Assembly (NCBI GenBank): GCA_963667315.1 | Contig: OY763325.1 | Location: 2,666,001-2,730,000, forward strand | Source: DAINPP01 sp963667315 | GTDB lineage: Bacteria; Thermotogota; Thermotogae; MWEM01 | Length of the DNA stretch: 64,000 nt | Reading direction: 5' to 3' | Part shown: one piece after another, positions 33,632 through 42,335 of the stretch | How positions within the stretch are numbered: position 1 is the stretch's first letter | How the letters are laid out: every line of letters starts with the position of its first letter | Position numbers and translations under genes: made by a program | The notes under the pieces: generated by a model | Databases searched by the model: none | What the model saw: only the letters and a program-made list of their open reading frames with translations | Told to the model about the DNA's origin: nothing

Positions 33632-34348
33632 ATGCTGCCGAGGGAAAAGCTCCTGAAATATGGTGCATCCAGTCTCAGTGAGAGTGAATTGATCGCCATA
33701 CTCCTCAGGACCGGTACAAAGGGGCAGAACGTCGTAGATGTTTCTGAAATTCTTTACAAGGAAATGAATACATCGCTTTATACGCTGCACCGGGCAAAGA
33801 TGGAACAAATACAGGGGATTAACGGACTCGGTCAGGTTAAGGCGATAACCCTTAAGGCAGCCCTTGAGCTTGGGATGCGATTACACCGGGAACTGGTCAC
33901 ACCGGAAAAGATAAAGACACCATCTGATATCTTTGATCTATGTGCGGATATGTCTTTTCTCGGTCAGGAAATCGTAAAAGTCATCTCACTGGATTCAAAA
34001 TCGAATGTCATTTCCGTGGAAACGATCACAAGAGGAACGGTTAATGCATCTCTGATACACCCCAGAGAAGTCTTTAAATCAGCGATATCCAATTCAGCCG
34101 TGTCGTTTGTCCTGGTTCACAATCATCCCTCGGGAGATCCTGCACCGAGTCACGCGGATAGAGAGATTACCAAAAGATTAAGAGAATGCTCCAAAATTGT
34201 TGGTATTGATATAATAGATCATATCATAATGGGTAAAGGAAGATTCTTTAGCTTTACTTTAGACAAAGAGCTACAGGGAGGTGAGTCTGATCATGGGAGA
34301 CAAGGATCGCGGACTCGAAAAGTTGCAGAAACTGAAAATGGAAATTGA
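33632..34348 (+). CDS. radC: RadC family JAB/MPN-domain protein
   Basis: A 238-aa protein. An N-terminal helix-hairpin-helix region (SLSESELIAILLRTGTKG, QGINGLGQVKAI) precedes the JAMM metalloprotease-like domain with HNHPSGDPAPSHAD near residue 165 (H-x-H...D) and an upstream Glu. The role of RadC is unsettled despite its name. The ATG follows the maf stop without a gap. The C-terminal ~20 residues run beyond the usual family end and overlap the next gene by 56 bases. Confidence 0.9.
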   Translation: MLPREKLLKYGASSLSESELIAILLRTGTKGQNVVDVSEILYKEMNTSLYTLHRAKMEQIQGINGLGQVKAITLKAALELGMRLHRELVTPEKIKTPSDIFDLCADMSFLGQEIVKVISLDSKSNVISVETITRGTVNASLIHPREVFKSAISNSAVSFVLVHNHPSGDPAPSHADREITKRLRECSKIVGIDIIDHIIMGKGRFFSFTLDKELQGGESDHGRQGSRTRKVAETENGN

Positions 34349-35570
34349 AAAGGATATCGAAAAAAAGACGGGGAGAAAAATCATCAAAGAGGCACAAAAA
34401 AAGAAGCTGTCACTTTCCGATGATGTCAGAAAAAGACTGACGGCAAACAAGACAAGTGCCGTAAAACTCGACGATATCAATACATTTATCGATATGGAGA
34501 GGAAAATATTCGATACATCCCTCAACGATTTAAAAGGGATCTTTCGAACGAGCGTTAATAATGTCGGTAATATCATTGCCAAAGAAAACCTGAAAGGACT
34601 GCTTGAGCTTCTGAACAAGAATGTGACGAAAGCGGATCAGAAATTTGCCCAGATCATCAAAACGGGTAAAAAGGATTATGTCTTTTTTAATTATTTCCTC
34701 ACGCAGATTCTCATCGGAAAAGATATGAATAACGAATTGAAAGCGTTTTACAGAAGTTATCCCGATTCACCGTACCCGTTCCTCGCCATTATCTTCTATA
34801 CGATATTCAAGACAGGGTCCTATGCAACACTGAAGAGTATGTTATCACTCGTAGAGAAGGATAACCATGATGTACTCCTCAACCTCATCGGAAATATGGT
34901 TAAGCATGATTTTCACGAAGTGACGAAAAATATCGGGGTGCTTTACAGACAGAACGAATTCAAAGATTTTCAAAATATAGCCGGAGCACTTGCCTATCTG
35001 GCAAACGGTGATGATGATTCTTACAAGCGTTTGTTGACGGCACTTGAAAAGAAAGAGCATCATCATTGCTCGAAGATTTATTATGAGTACCTCACGCGGG
35101 AAGAGGTGAATTCTGAGAAGGTCCTCAGACTTTGTCCAACGGGGAAGTACCTGCTTGCCAAAAAGATGCTCAAAAACGGAAATATCAAAGAGGCAAAGGA
35201 ATTGTCAAAAGATCTGGTCAGACTGAAAGATCCACACGGTATTCTACTCCAGTCGAGTATCCTATATGCGGGTGGCGATCAAATCAACGCCTACAGGGTC
35301 TGGTATGAACTCCTCAAATCATTCAGGACGGTTCTGATCGGATGGGACGCTCATTCAACGACGGAATTTAAAGGGCTTGGACTTGGCAGAACATCGGGTT
35401 CACCAAGGATAGAAGAATATACCATGCCGGATAACGTTGCAACCTTTAAGACGCAGATGGAAAAAAGGGTAAACCTGAGAAATGATTTTGAGATCTTTCT
35501 CTACCCGCTTGAAGAGTTGAAAACACTCTTTACGCCTTATCCGTGTCAGCTTTACTACGAGCTGAACTAA
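34293..35570 (+). CDS. Unknown alpha-helical protein with N-terminal coiled coil
   Basis: A 425-aa protein I do not recognise. Residues about 1-70 are very rich in Lys and Glu and read as coiled coil (LEKLQKLKMEIEKDIEKKTG). The rest is almost entirely helical, in pairs of amphipathic helices (LIGNMVKHDFHEVTKNIG, AGALAYLANGDDDSYKRLLTAL, AKKMLKNGNIKEAKELSKDL), resembling TPR-like solenoids. The final ~70 residues seem to form a separate domain. No signal peptide or membrane helix is present. The likely start is ATG 34293 after GGGAGGTGA, inside the end of radC. A scaffold or adaptor role is possible. Confidence 0.75.
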   Translation: MGDKDRGLEKLQKLKMEIEKDIEKKTGRKIIKEAQKKKLSLSDDVRKRLTANKTSAVKLDDINTFIDMERKIFDTSLNDLKGIFRTSVNNVGNIIAKENLKGLLELLNKNVTKADQKFAQIIKTGKKDYVFFNYFLTQILIGKDMNNELKAFYRSYPDSPYPFLAIIFYTIFKTGSYATLKSMLSLVEKDNHDVLLNLIGNMVKHDFHEVTKNIGVLYRQNEFKDFQNIAGALAYLANGDDDSYKRLLTALEKKEHHHCSKIYYEYLTREEVNSEKVLRLCPTGKYLLAKKMLKNGNIKEAKELSKDLVRLKDPHGILLQSSILYAGGDQINAYRVWYELLKSFRTVLIGWDAHSTTEFKGLGLGRTSGSPRIEEYTMPDNVATFKTQMEKRVNLRNDFEIFLYPLEELKTLFTPYPCQLYYELN

Positions 35571-35621
35571 TTGTTCAGAAAAACTCTGAACTATAAGAAA
35601 AATCAGAAAGAAGGGATTTGA

Positions 35622-36446
35622 ATGAATCTGATGCAACCAATGGAATATATGATATCGGATAACGAATTGTGGGAACTCAAAGTCTATAATCAGGCACCGG
35701 TCGTATTTTCCGCTTTTTGTTTCATCAATGATCTGAGCGAAACACTGGATCTTGAGATTTCAACGCGATTCTCGGCGGGTGATTTTCTGGCCAATGAAAG
35801 TGAAATATTAGCCATCAGGGGAAAGCTCGGAAGTGTTCTGATTGCGAAAGAGGAATATATCACGCAATTTGCCAATCTGCTCAATATCAGTACCGTCTTG
35901 TACAGGTTGAAGACCACGATCAATAAAAATGCACCGAATATGAAACTCATCGTCAGAAATGTACCGGAAGCGATCTTCAGAAAAGAATATTTTGTCGATG
36001 TCATTGAAGATTCGGGAAGTATTTACTGGCCCATGTCAATGACCGATGGGATTGTTCACAGTGAATTATGGAAACAGTTTGTCGATATAAAGGGGGCGAT
36101 TGACCTTTATAAAAAGAAATTATATCCGGGAATGAAATTGATGATGGAATGTGCCAACATGTCGGACAGTATTGATGCCATGAAAAATGGTGCGGATGGG
36201 ATTATACTCAGAAATATGAGACCGGATCTCGTTGCTGAGATCACGAAGACACTTAGAGAGAGATTTAAAAAGGTTTATATTGAATACATCGGTGATGTGA
36301 AATTGTCGAATATCGAAGGCTATGCCAAAACAGGCGTTGATTCCCTGGGGATAGACGATATGACGGCACTTTTCGGAAAGAGTAATCTTAAGATGGAGCT
36401 GAAAAAAATAATCGTAGAGGAACAGACGGAAGCGGATGATGACTAA
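35622..36446 (+). CDS. Degenerate NadC-like (quinolinate phosphoribosyltransferase fold) protein
   Basis: A 274-aa protein. The C-terminal half matches the NadC barrel pattern: MMECANMSDSIDAMKNGADGIILRNMRPD, then IEYIGDVKLSNIEGYAKTGVDSLGIDDMT, where NadC has G-A-D-x-I-M-L-D-N-M and E-x-S-G-G-I-x-x-x-N-I-x-x-Y-A-x-T-G-V-D. The N-terminal half also aligns loosely (SAGDFLANESEILAIRGKLGSVLIAKE, LLNISTVLYRL), but the basic substrate-binding T-R-K-T/H segment is not seen; the region reads VRNVPEA. NAD synthesis activity is therefore doubtful. It could be a divergent phosphoribosyltransferase or a regulator. The stop overlaps the tsaB start. Confidence 0.6.
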   Translation: MNLMQPMEYMISDNELWELKVYNQAPVVFSAFCFINDLSETLDLEISTRFSAGDFLANESEILAIRGKLGSVLIAKEEYITQFANLLNISTVLYRLKTTINKNAPNMKLIVRNVPEAIFRKEYFVDVIEDSGSIYWPMSMTDGIVHSELWKQFVDIKGAIDLYKKKLYPGMKLMMECANMSDSIDAMKNGADGIILRNMRPDLVAEITKTLRERFKKVYIEYIGDVKLSNIEGYAKTGVDSLGIDDMTALFGKSNLKMELKKIIVEEQTEADDD

Positions 36447-37128
36447 TAAAAACCTGATCGTTTTCATCGATTCTTCAACACGCCGTTTCTATATTGCCGT
36501 CAGGCATATTGAGACAAAAGAAGTTTTTAGCAAAACCTTTACGCATAAAGAATTGAAAGGCGAGGCACTCCTTTCGGTTATCAGTGATTTATTTAAAGCA
36601 CACGGGTATGCCGTTGAGGCGATCAAACTCCTTTGTACAACATCCGGTCCCGGATCGTTGACAGGATTGAGAATCTGCATGAGTACGATCAAGACGATGG
36701 CGCAGGTTCTGGCTATTCCCGTTGTCACCTTGCCAACATTGTTTGCCCTGGAAGCATCGTATGTGGAAGAAAATAAGATAGCCTTTGAAAAGGTCTTTAC
36801 GGTCCTCATGGCGAGAAAAAATCATTATTATATCAGGGAAAGGCATCAGCCCGAAGAAAGTTTTCAACTCATGAAAACGGAAGAACTTCTTCAGAAGGTG
36901 CATGAAAACGCACTTTACGTCGTTGAACAAAATTCAACACCGCTGGACTTTTGTGATAAATGTAACATTAAATGCGTCAATATAGCAATGAATCCGGAAA
37001 TAATCATGGAACTGTGTCTTGATAAACTTATTTCCGGAAACGTGCAGAATTATCTGGAATGTCTGCCTGAATATGGTGGAAAGTCGGTGGCAGAGATTAA
37101 TTTTGAAAAAAGACACAAACAAATATGA
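36436..37128 (+). CDS. tsaB: tRNA threonylcarbamoyladenosine biosynthesis protein TsaB
   Basis: A 230-aa member of the ASKHA fold. VFIDSSTRRFYIAV is the first strand-turn-strand and TSGPGSLTGLRICMSTIKTMA near residue 72 is the family signature; VVTLPTLFALEASY follows. TsaB is a non-catalytic partner of TsaD in making t6A37 in ANN-decoding tRNAs. The C-terminal part is more divergent than in E. coli. The ATG overlaps the end of the NadC-like gene. tsaD, tsaE and rimI are not in the window. Confidence 0.88.
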   Translation: MMTNKNLIVFIDSSTRRFYIAVRHIETKEVFSKTFTHKELKGEALLSVISDLFKAHGYAVEAIKLLCTTSGPGSLTGLRICMSTIKTMAQVLAIPVVTLPTLFALEASYVEENKIAFEKVFTVLMARKNHYYIRERHQPEESFQLMKTEELLQKVHENALYVVEQNSTPLDFCDKCNIKCVNIAMNPEIIMELCLDKLISGNVQNYLECLPEYGGKSVAEINFEKRHKQI

Positions 37129-37134
37129 TATAAT
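37126..37134 (+). promoter_or_regulatory. Extended -10 promoter element before the Gls24 gene
   Basis: TGATATAAT (TG extension plus perfect TATAAT) overlaps the very end of tsaB and lies 43 bases before the ATG at 37177. TTGAAA at 37103 is a possible -35 but at a long spacing of 20. It suggests a promoter inside the block serving the Gls24 and FakA-like genes. Confidence 0.5.
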
Positions 37135-37176
37135 TTTTAACCTTGAAAGCAGTAAATTAACAGGGGGAGGTTGTAA

Positions 37177-37509
37177 ATGAAAATTGTAAATCCCTTGGGA
37201 GAAATTACAATAAGCATAAACGTCTTAAAGCACTTGGTGTATCAATCCTTGCTTGAGTGCTACGGTCTGGTCAAAATGGATGATGTAAATCTCATTTCAA
37301 AATACCTCGGTGGAGAGGAAAAAGGAATTCATCTGAAGGATGAAGAGGATGGCATATACATTGACGTTTATCCTGTTATTTCTTACGGTATGAAGATCGA
37401 CCAGGTTTCGCTGAACGTTCAGCAATATGTAAATTATAAATTTGAAGACATGCTCGGTATTAAACCGATTGAGATCAATGTTCATGTTCTGGGTATAAAA
37501 CTCGATTAA
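37177..37509 (+). CDS. Asp23/Gls24 family protein
   Basis: A 110-aa protein with the family layout: an N-terminal GEITISINVLKHLVYQSLLECYG, a central strand-rich region (IYIDVYPVISYG) and MKIDQVSLNVQQYVNYKFEDMLG followed by INVHVLGIKLD. Family members form small envelope or stress-associated proteins in Gram-positives. In many genomes, as here, one stands directly before the DAK/FakA-type gene, so a link with fatty acid kinase or envelope lipid is likely. A GGGGGAGG site precedes the ATG. Confidence 0.9.
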   Translation: MKIVNPLGEITISINVLKHLVYQSLLECYGLVKMDDVNLISKYLGGEEKGIHLKDEEDGIYIDVYPVISYGMKIDQVSLNVQQYVNYKFEDMLGIKPIEINVHVLGIKLD

Positions 37510-37543
37510 ATTATTTTCCCTTTGAAAGAAAGAGGTGTTTTAA

Positions 37544-39292
37544 GTGGATAAAGAACCGTCAAAAATAAATGCCGAATTCCTGAAAAACGGATTCAGGAAG
37601 GCAGCTGAAGTTTTGGTAGCGCACAGGGATGAATTGAACGCGCTCAATGTTTTTCCGGTACCGGACGGGGATACCGGACACAATATGTCTGCATGTGTAC
37701 TTGAAGCGTGCAAAACCTTGGACGGTGTAGAGTTTGATTCTGTGAAAACCGTATCGAAAGCCATTAAAGATGGTACGCTTATGGGGGCCAGAGGAAATTC
37801 AGGGGTCATCCTGTCCCAGATTTTCAGCGGCTTTTTTGAAGTCGTCATCAAAAATGACAGAATAGATATTCCAATATTTGTGAAAGCCATCAACAGAGCG
37901 AATGTCGTGGCGACAAGTGCAGTTATGAAACCTGTCAAAGGAACGATCCTTACACTTATAGAAGATCTTGCTAAATATTCCGAAAAACATCAGGACGCTT
38001 TCCAGGATTATAAACATCTTCTTGAAATGCTGACGAAAAGAGCTTTCAAAGTTGTTGACAAGACGAGAGAGATGATGCCCAAGCTGAAACAGGCAGGTGT
38101 TGTTGATGCCGGTGCAAAAGGTCTTGCCTATATCGTTGAAGGTTTTTATAAATATGCGATGGGAGAAACCGATATCAGTATTGTTGAGAAAAAGGGCCCC
38201 GGTATTGAAATAATGCCCGAGGCGGATATTCATCTGGAAGAGATCACCTTCCAGTATTGTACAGAATTTATGGTCAAACTCTTCAAAGGGGTTGAAGAAA
38301 AGGATATCACAACGCTGAAGGAAAAACTCAACAAGATGGGAGATTCCATGGTAATCGTTCATAACGAGGATATCCTCAAGGGACATATCCATACCGATCA
38401 TCCCGGAATCGTTTTTGAACACGCTTTGGAATATGGCGACATCATGAAGGTTAAGGCGGATAACATGAAAGAACAGCATCATGAAGTCCTTCTGAAGCGA
38501 AATGGTGAAGAAGTCAAAGAGCCGGAACCGGCGGCTGCGGATGCCTTCGAAAACGAAGATATAGATGAAGAAGTTTACGGTGGTGAGGATTACAACGAAG
38601 CCGTTGAAGAAGTTGCCTGTGAGACAAAGAAGTACGCTTTTGTTGCCGTATCCCCCGGAGAGGGAATTTCCAGAATTCTAAAGGAAATGAAAGTTGATAA
38701 CATCGTATTCGGTGGACAGACGATGAACCCGTCTACAGCAGATATCGCAAATGCGGTGGATGCCGTCGATGCGGAAACAGTCTTCGTATTGCCGAACAAC
38801 TCCAACATCATCCTTGCCGCTGAAACGGCTGCAAAGATGAAAGACAGCGAAGAAAAACATATAGAAGTTCTTCCCACAAAATCTGTTCAGCAGGGAATTG
38901 CCTGTCTGATCTCATTTGTCGAAAATGCTTCACTGGAAGAAAATCTTGAAATGATGAATGCGGCAAAATCAGAAGTTGTTTCGATCTCCGTTACGCAGGC
39001 AATCAGAGATTCAGAGATCGAAGAACATACGATAACGGAAGGAGAGTATCTCTTCTTTGCCGATAAAAAATTGATCAGTCATGTTGAGAATCTTGAGGAA
39101 TGTATGTTTGAAGGGTTTGACGGCCTTGAGATGGATGAATATGAAATCATGACGATCTTTTACGGAAAGGATGTTGACGAAGAAACGGTGACAGAACTTT
39201 CCCATAAACTTGAAGAAAAGTACGAAGATATAGAAATCAGTGTTTATGAGGGCGGACAGGCACATTATCCGTTCTATATTTCATTGGAATGA
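37544..39292 (+). CDS. fakA: FakA/YloV-type DAK2-domain kinase
   Basis: A 582-aa protein. Residues about 8-205 are a DhaL/DAK2 ATP-binding domain with NVFPVPDGDTGHNMSA and MGARGNSGVILSQIFSG. A middle domain (about 225-320: EFMVKLFKGVEEKDI, HIHTDHPG) and a C-terminal alpha/beta domain (about 365-582: YAFVAVSPGEGISRILKEM, FGGQTMNPSTADIANAVDA, NNSNIILAAETAAKM) match FakA/YloV. FakA phosphorylates fatty acids presented by a DegV-type FakB. An acidic linker near 325-360 is longer than usual. No FakB is in the window. The start is GTG 37544 after AGAGGTG. Confidence 0.88.
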   Translation: MDKEPSKINAEFLKNGFRKAAEVLVAHRDELNALNVFPVPDGDTGHNMSACVLEACKTLDGVEFDSVKTVSKAIKDGTLMGARGNSGVILSQIFSGFFEVVIKNDRIDIPIFVKAINRANVVATSAVMKPVKGTILTLIEDLAKYSEKHQDAFQDYKHLLEMLTKRAFKVVDKTREMMPKLKQAGVVDAGAKGLAYIVEGFYKYAMGETDISIVEKKGPGIEIMPEADIHLEEITFQYCTEFMVKLFKGVEEKDITTLKEKLNKMGDSMVIVHNEDILKGHIHTDHPGIVFEHALEYGDIMKVKADNMKEQHHEVLLKRNGEEVKEPEPAAADAFENEDIDEEVYGGEDYNEAVEEVACETKKYAFVAVSPGEGISRILKEMKVDNIVFGGQTMNPSTADIANAVDAVDAETVFVLPNNSNIILAAETAAKMKDSEEKHIEVLPTKSVQQGIACLISFVENASLEENLEMMNAAKSEVVSISVTQAIRDSEIEEHTITEGEYLFFADKKLISHVENLEECMFEGFDGLEMDEYEIMTIFYGKDVDEETVTELSHKLEEKYEDIEISVYEGGQAHYPFYISLE

Positions 39293-39302
39293 GGCTGTAA
39301 AC

Positions 39303-39890
39303 TTGAACAATACTGAGAAGATCGTCATCGCAGCTGTTTTGATGGTTTTTGTCATGGGGATTATTTTCAGTATAAAAGATGTTCGCGTTGACGCGATACA
39401 AAAAGAAAATTATGAAGATTACGTCTCTAAAACGGAGGCGATAAAAAATTCAGTCATCGATCTGAATAAAGCCTCGTCCATGGAGCTGCAATTTTTAAAG
39501 GGGATCGGTCCTTCAAAGGCGGATGCCATCGTTGATTACAGGCAGCAACATGGTCCGTTCCAAGTGGTTGAAGAAGTGCAGAACGTTCCGGGAATCGGCG
39601 AAAAGACCTTTGAAGGGATTGTAGACAGACTGGAGGTTTCTTCGGAAGGCATTTCCGAAATATCAGCGGTTCCGGAAAAAGAAAGCCGGGAAAGCCGTAT
39701 AGCTATTAACCATGCATCTGTATCTGAACTGGAAAAGTTACCTGGGATTGGTGCGGTTAAAGCAAAGGCCATTATTGATCACAGAGAAACAAAAGGGTTG
39801 TTCAGAGAGTATGACGATCTCCTGGCGGTTTCGGGGATTGGCGAAAAGACTCTTGAAAAGATTAGACCATATATTATTTTTGGGGAATAG
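39303..39890 (+). CDS. ComEA-like protein with two helix-hairpin-helix domains
   Basis: A ~195-aa protein: one N-terminal membrane helix (about 8-25), then two (HhH)2 modules. Module one: DLNKASSMELQFLKGIGPSKADAIV... GIGEKTFEGI. Module two: INHASVSELEKLPGIGAVKAKAII... GIGEKTLEKI. ComEA receptors bind incoming DNA at the membrane during transformation and usually carry one such module; duplication is less common. No other competence genes are nearby, so a repair role is also possible. TTG 39303 is chosen because it gives a membrane N terminus after the fakA stop; it is not certain. Confidence 0.8.
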   Translation: MNNTEKIVIAAVLMVFVMGIIFSIKDVRVDAIQKENYEDYVSKTEAIKNSVIDLNKASSMELQFLKGIGPSKADAIVDYRQQHGPFQVVEEVQNVPGIGEKTFEGIVDRLEVSSEGISEISAVPEKESRESRIAINHASVSELEKLPGIGAVKAKAIIDHRETKGLFREYDDLLAVSGIGEKTLEKIRPYIIFGE

Positions 39891-39915
39891 AAACATCATT
39901 TTAGGAGGGCTATAA

Positions 39916-40419
39916 ATGAAAAAAGTTATTTTGTTATCAGGTTTATTGACAGTATTGTTCGCTTTTACGGCGATTGCTGGGACGCCATTTTCGGCAAGTA
40001 CCAGACAGCCGGTTATCGCTTTTATCGACTTTGAAATTGCGGGGCAGGAATTTATTGAGGCAAGGAATCTTATGGAAGAGTATCAGGCAGATGCAGAATA
40101 TTACACCAGTCTTTTAAAACCACTTGAAGATGAAATTGTTAAGCTGCAGTCGGCGGGAGAAGATCAAAATTCACCGACCTTCAATTTGAAAGTAAATGAA
40201 TACAAGCTTCAAAATGAAAAATATACCACACAGCTTAAAAATAAGTATACAGAAAAGTTTGAGCAGACAAATCAAAAACTGCTTGACCTTGCAGCAGAGT
40301 ATGCAAAGATTAAAAATATTGATGTTCTTCTCACAAGCAAAGTATCCGTATATATTGCGGATGATTATGACCTAACAACCGATTTTATAACATACGCAAA
40401 TTCAAAGGCACAGTTTTAA
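39916..40419 (+). CDS. OmpH/Skp-like periplasmic chaperone
   Basis: A 167-aa exported protein (signal peptide about 1-21). The mature protein starts with a strand (VIAFIDFEIAGQEF), then two long charged helices that read as coiled coil (about 45-125), and ends with ILLTSKVSVYIADDYDLTTDFI, matching the OmpH/Skp layout. Skp binds outer membrane proteins in the periplasm, so the gene supports an outer membrane in this organism. A TAGGAGG site precedes the ATG. The LptB-like ATPase follows. Confidence 0.8.
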   Translation: MKKVILLSGLLTVLFAFTAIAGTPFSASTRQPVIAFIDFEIAGQEFIEARNLMEEYQADAEYYTSLLKPLEDEIVKLQSAGEDQNSPTFNLKVNEYKLQNEKYTTQLKNKYTEKFEQTNQKLLDLAAEYAKIKNIDVLLTSKVSVYIADDYDLTTDFITYANSKAQF

Positions 40420-40436
40420 AGCGGATCATATAAATA

Positions 40437-41150
40437 GTGACTAATCATCTTTATTGCAGAGGTCTGGTAAAAAAATTCGGGAGACGCGAAGTGGTCAAAG
40501 GCGCGTCTCTCGAAGTTGATTCAAATGAAATCGTTGGATTACTTGGGCCGAACGGTGCCGGAAAGACAACGATATTCAGAATGATGCTCGGTATCGTAAT
40601 CCCCAGTAAGGGAACGATACACCTTAATGAAGAAGACATCACACATCTTCCCATCCATCTCAGAGCCGGGAAGGGGATCACCTATCTTCCGCAGGAGGTT
40701 TCTGTTTTTACAGGGCTTTCCGTCAGGAAGAACGTTTCCATCGTGCTTGAAAATCTCAAGTACAAAAAGAGGGATATCGAAAGAAGAACGAATGAATTGC
40801 TTGATGACTTCGGTATCCGCCATCTGGAAAAACAGAAGGCACTCAACCTCTCAGGTGGAGAAAAAAGAAGACTGGAACTTGCCAGAATGATGACACTCAA
40901 TCCAAAATTTATACTCCTTGACGAACCCTTCAGCGGGATTGACCCCATGACGGTAAAAGATATTCAACGGCTCAGTATCAAACTGAAAGAAATGGGGATA
41001 GGCGTTATTGTTACCGATCACAACGTTGATGATATCAAAAAGATAGTAGACAGGCTGTATGTTATCCACAAGGGAACGATACTGGCTCAGGGAGATCCAG
41101 AAACAGTATTTAACGACAGACAAGTAATCGAAAACTATCTGGGGGAATGA
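40437..41150 (+). CDS. lptB: ABC transporter ATPase, LptB-like
   Basis: A 237-aa ATPase: Walker A GPNGAGKTTIF near residue 38, Q-loop YLPQEVSVFTGLSV, signature LSGGEKRRLELAR, Walker B FILLDEPFSGIDP and switch His (TDHNV). The order and the Q-loop segment fit LptB, which drives lipopolysaccharide extraction, more than branched amino acid importers. The skp neighbour supports an envelope role. LptFG-like permeases are not in the window. In lineages without typical LPS the exported lipid may differ. The GTG start follows the skp gene by 17 bases. Confidence 0.8.
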   Translation: MTNHLYCRGLVKKFGRREVVKGASLEVDSNEIVGLLGPNGAGKTTIFRMMLGIVIPSKGTIHLNEEDITHLPIHLRAGKGITYLPQEVSVFTGLSVRKNVSIVLENLKYKKRDIERRTNELLDDFGIRHLEKQKALNLSGGEKRRLELARMMTLNPKFILLDEPFSGIDPMTVKDIQRLSIKLKEMGIGVIVTDHNVDDIKKIVDRLYVIHKGTILAQGDPETVFNDRQVIENYLGE

Positions 41151-41152
41151 CG

Positions 41153-41677
41153 ATGAATATATGTGTAATCGGATACTCGGGAAATGTTGGCACATCACCC
41201 GTGAAAGAACTGTATGATTTTACCTATGAACTGGGTTATAAAATAGGTGTTAAGGGACACACACTCTGGAGCGGAGGCAGAGACGGTATCATGGATATCG
41301 TTTCAAAAGGGGCTCACGAAGCCGGCGGAGAGATAATGGGTGTTCTTCCGTGGGACAAGACAAATGGTATGTCAAAACCCACGCCATATGCAACACAGGC
41401 GGTTTACACAGGCCTTGATTTCACGATGCGAAGCATGGTTCTACTCAACAACGCAGACCTCGTCATCTCAATCGGAGGCGGCTCGGGAACAGCAGTGGAA
41501 ATCTTTGGCGCCTACGCCTACTCAAAACCCATCATCCTTTGTGCCAATACAGGTGGCTGGACGGGCTCAATCGCATCACTCTACAGAAACAAAGTCAATC
41601 CCGTATACCTTGACACAAGGGAAAGTGCACCCGTTTTCATTGAATACGATATGACGGGAATAGAAAAACATCTTTAA
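41153..41677 (+). CDS. LOG-like nucleotide-binding protein (TIGR00725-type)
   Basis: A ~174-aa Rossmann-fold protein: NICVIGYSGNVG at the start, LWSGGRDGIMDIVSKGAHEAGGEIMGVLP, and ISIGGGSGTAVEIFGAY, where LOG phosphoribohydrolases have PGGxGTxxE. The E of GTAVE is kept, so nucleotide binding and possibly hydrolysis are likely, but the family has no fixed role in bacteria. ATG 41153 has better spacing from GGGGGA than ATG 41147, which overlaps the lptB stop. It is the last gene of the co-directional block; an imperfect hairpin (AAGGGGAAG... CTCTCCTT, 41682-41704) and then the IS element follow. Confidence 0.75.
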   Translation: MNICVIGYSGNVGTSPVKELYDFTYELGYKIGVKGHTLWSGGRDGIMDIVSKGAHEAGGEIMGVLPWDKTNGMSKPTPYATQAVYTGLDFTMRSMVLLNNADLVISIGGGSGTAVEIFGAYAYSKPIILCANTGGWTGSIASLYRNKVNPVYLDTRESAPVFIEYDMTGIEKHL

Positions 41678-41793
41678 AAACAAGGGGAAGGCGCTTCTCT
41701 CCTTAGCATAAATTAAATAGAAAAAGTGCGCAGATTGAAATGCACCCCAAAAGTTGGACAGAAATAAAAAAACTTTTGGAGGTGCATTTTTTC

Positions 41794-42297
41794 ATGGCGA
41801 AATACGAGATGAAAAAGAAGGAAGAATTTATTGAAAAAATGAAGACAAAGCAGTACAGTATCAAAGAGGCAGCAAAAGAAACAGGGATATCAAGGAGTCT
41901 TGGAACAAGATGGTGGCAATACTACCAGCTAAATGAAGAAGCCTATTATACAAAAGCAAAAGGGAAATATCCTGAATCATTCAGAAAATATGCTATAAAA
42001 TATACGACAGAAAATGAGCTCAGCCTATCAGAAGCATCAGCAGTGTTAGGGATACCATCCGTATCAACATTGTGGAACTGGCAGAAGATCTATGAAAGAG
42101 AGGGTGAAGAGGGTTTGAGTCGGATAAGGAAAGGACGACCAACGGGAAAGAAAATACAGCGTAAAGAGCCTCAAACAGAGGAAGAGAAGAAGATACGAGA
42201 ATTAGAAGAGGAAAATGAATATTTGAAGACGGAGTTGGCCTACATAAAAAAATTGATTGCCTTAGAGGAAGCCAGAAGAAACTCAAACAACGTGTAA
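41794..42297 (+). CDS. IS3-family transposase OrfA
   Basis: A 167-aa protein with two helix-turn-helix segments (YSIKEAAKETGISRSLGTRWWQYY and LSLSEASAVLGIPSVSTLWNWQ) and a C-terminal leucine-zipper-like coil (IRELEEENEYLKTELAYIKKLIALEE), typical of IS150-group OrfA that binds the element ends. The ATG 41794 follows GGAGGTG. The A7 tract at 42246-42252 lies near its 3' end. Confidence 0.9.
   Translation: MAKYEMKKKEEFIEKMKTKQYSIKEAAKETGISRSLGTRWWQYYQLNEEAYYTKAKGKYPESFRKYAIKYTTENELSLSEASAVLGIPSVSTLWNWQKIYEREGEEGLSRIRKGRPTGKKIQRKEPQTEEEKKIRELEEENEYLKTELAYIKKLIALEEARRNSNNV
42246..42252 (+). promoter_or_regulatory. Programmed -1 frameshift site (A7) between OrfA and OrfB
   Basis: In the OrfA frame the bases read as A-AAA-AAA (third base of ATA, then two AAA codons), the canonical slippery heptamer. 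A -1 shift there joins OrfA to the OrfB frame (continuing IDCLRGSQKKLKQRVKAA) with no stop, giving the OrfAB transposase as in other IS3 elements. Confidence 0.75.
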
Positions 42298-42335
42298 AAG
42301 CGGCGGTAGTAGATACTCTAAGGCAACAATATGAC

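Noticed and set aside
37799..38482. A 227-codon minus-strand frame opposite fakA
   Set aside because: It is antisense to conserved DAK2 and middle-domain motifs, with no promoter or ribosome binding site.
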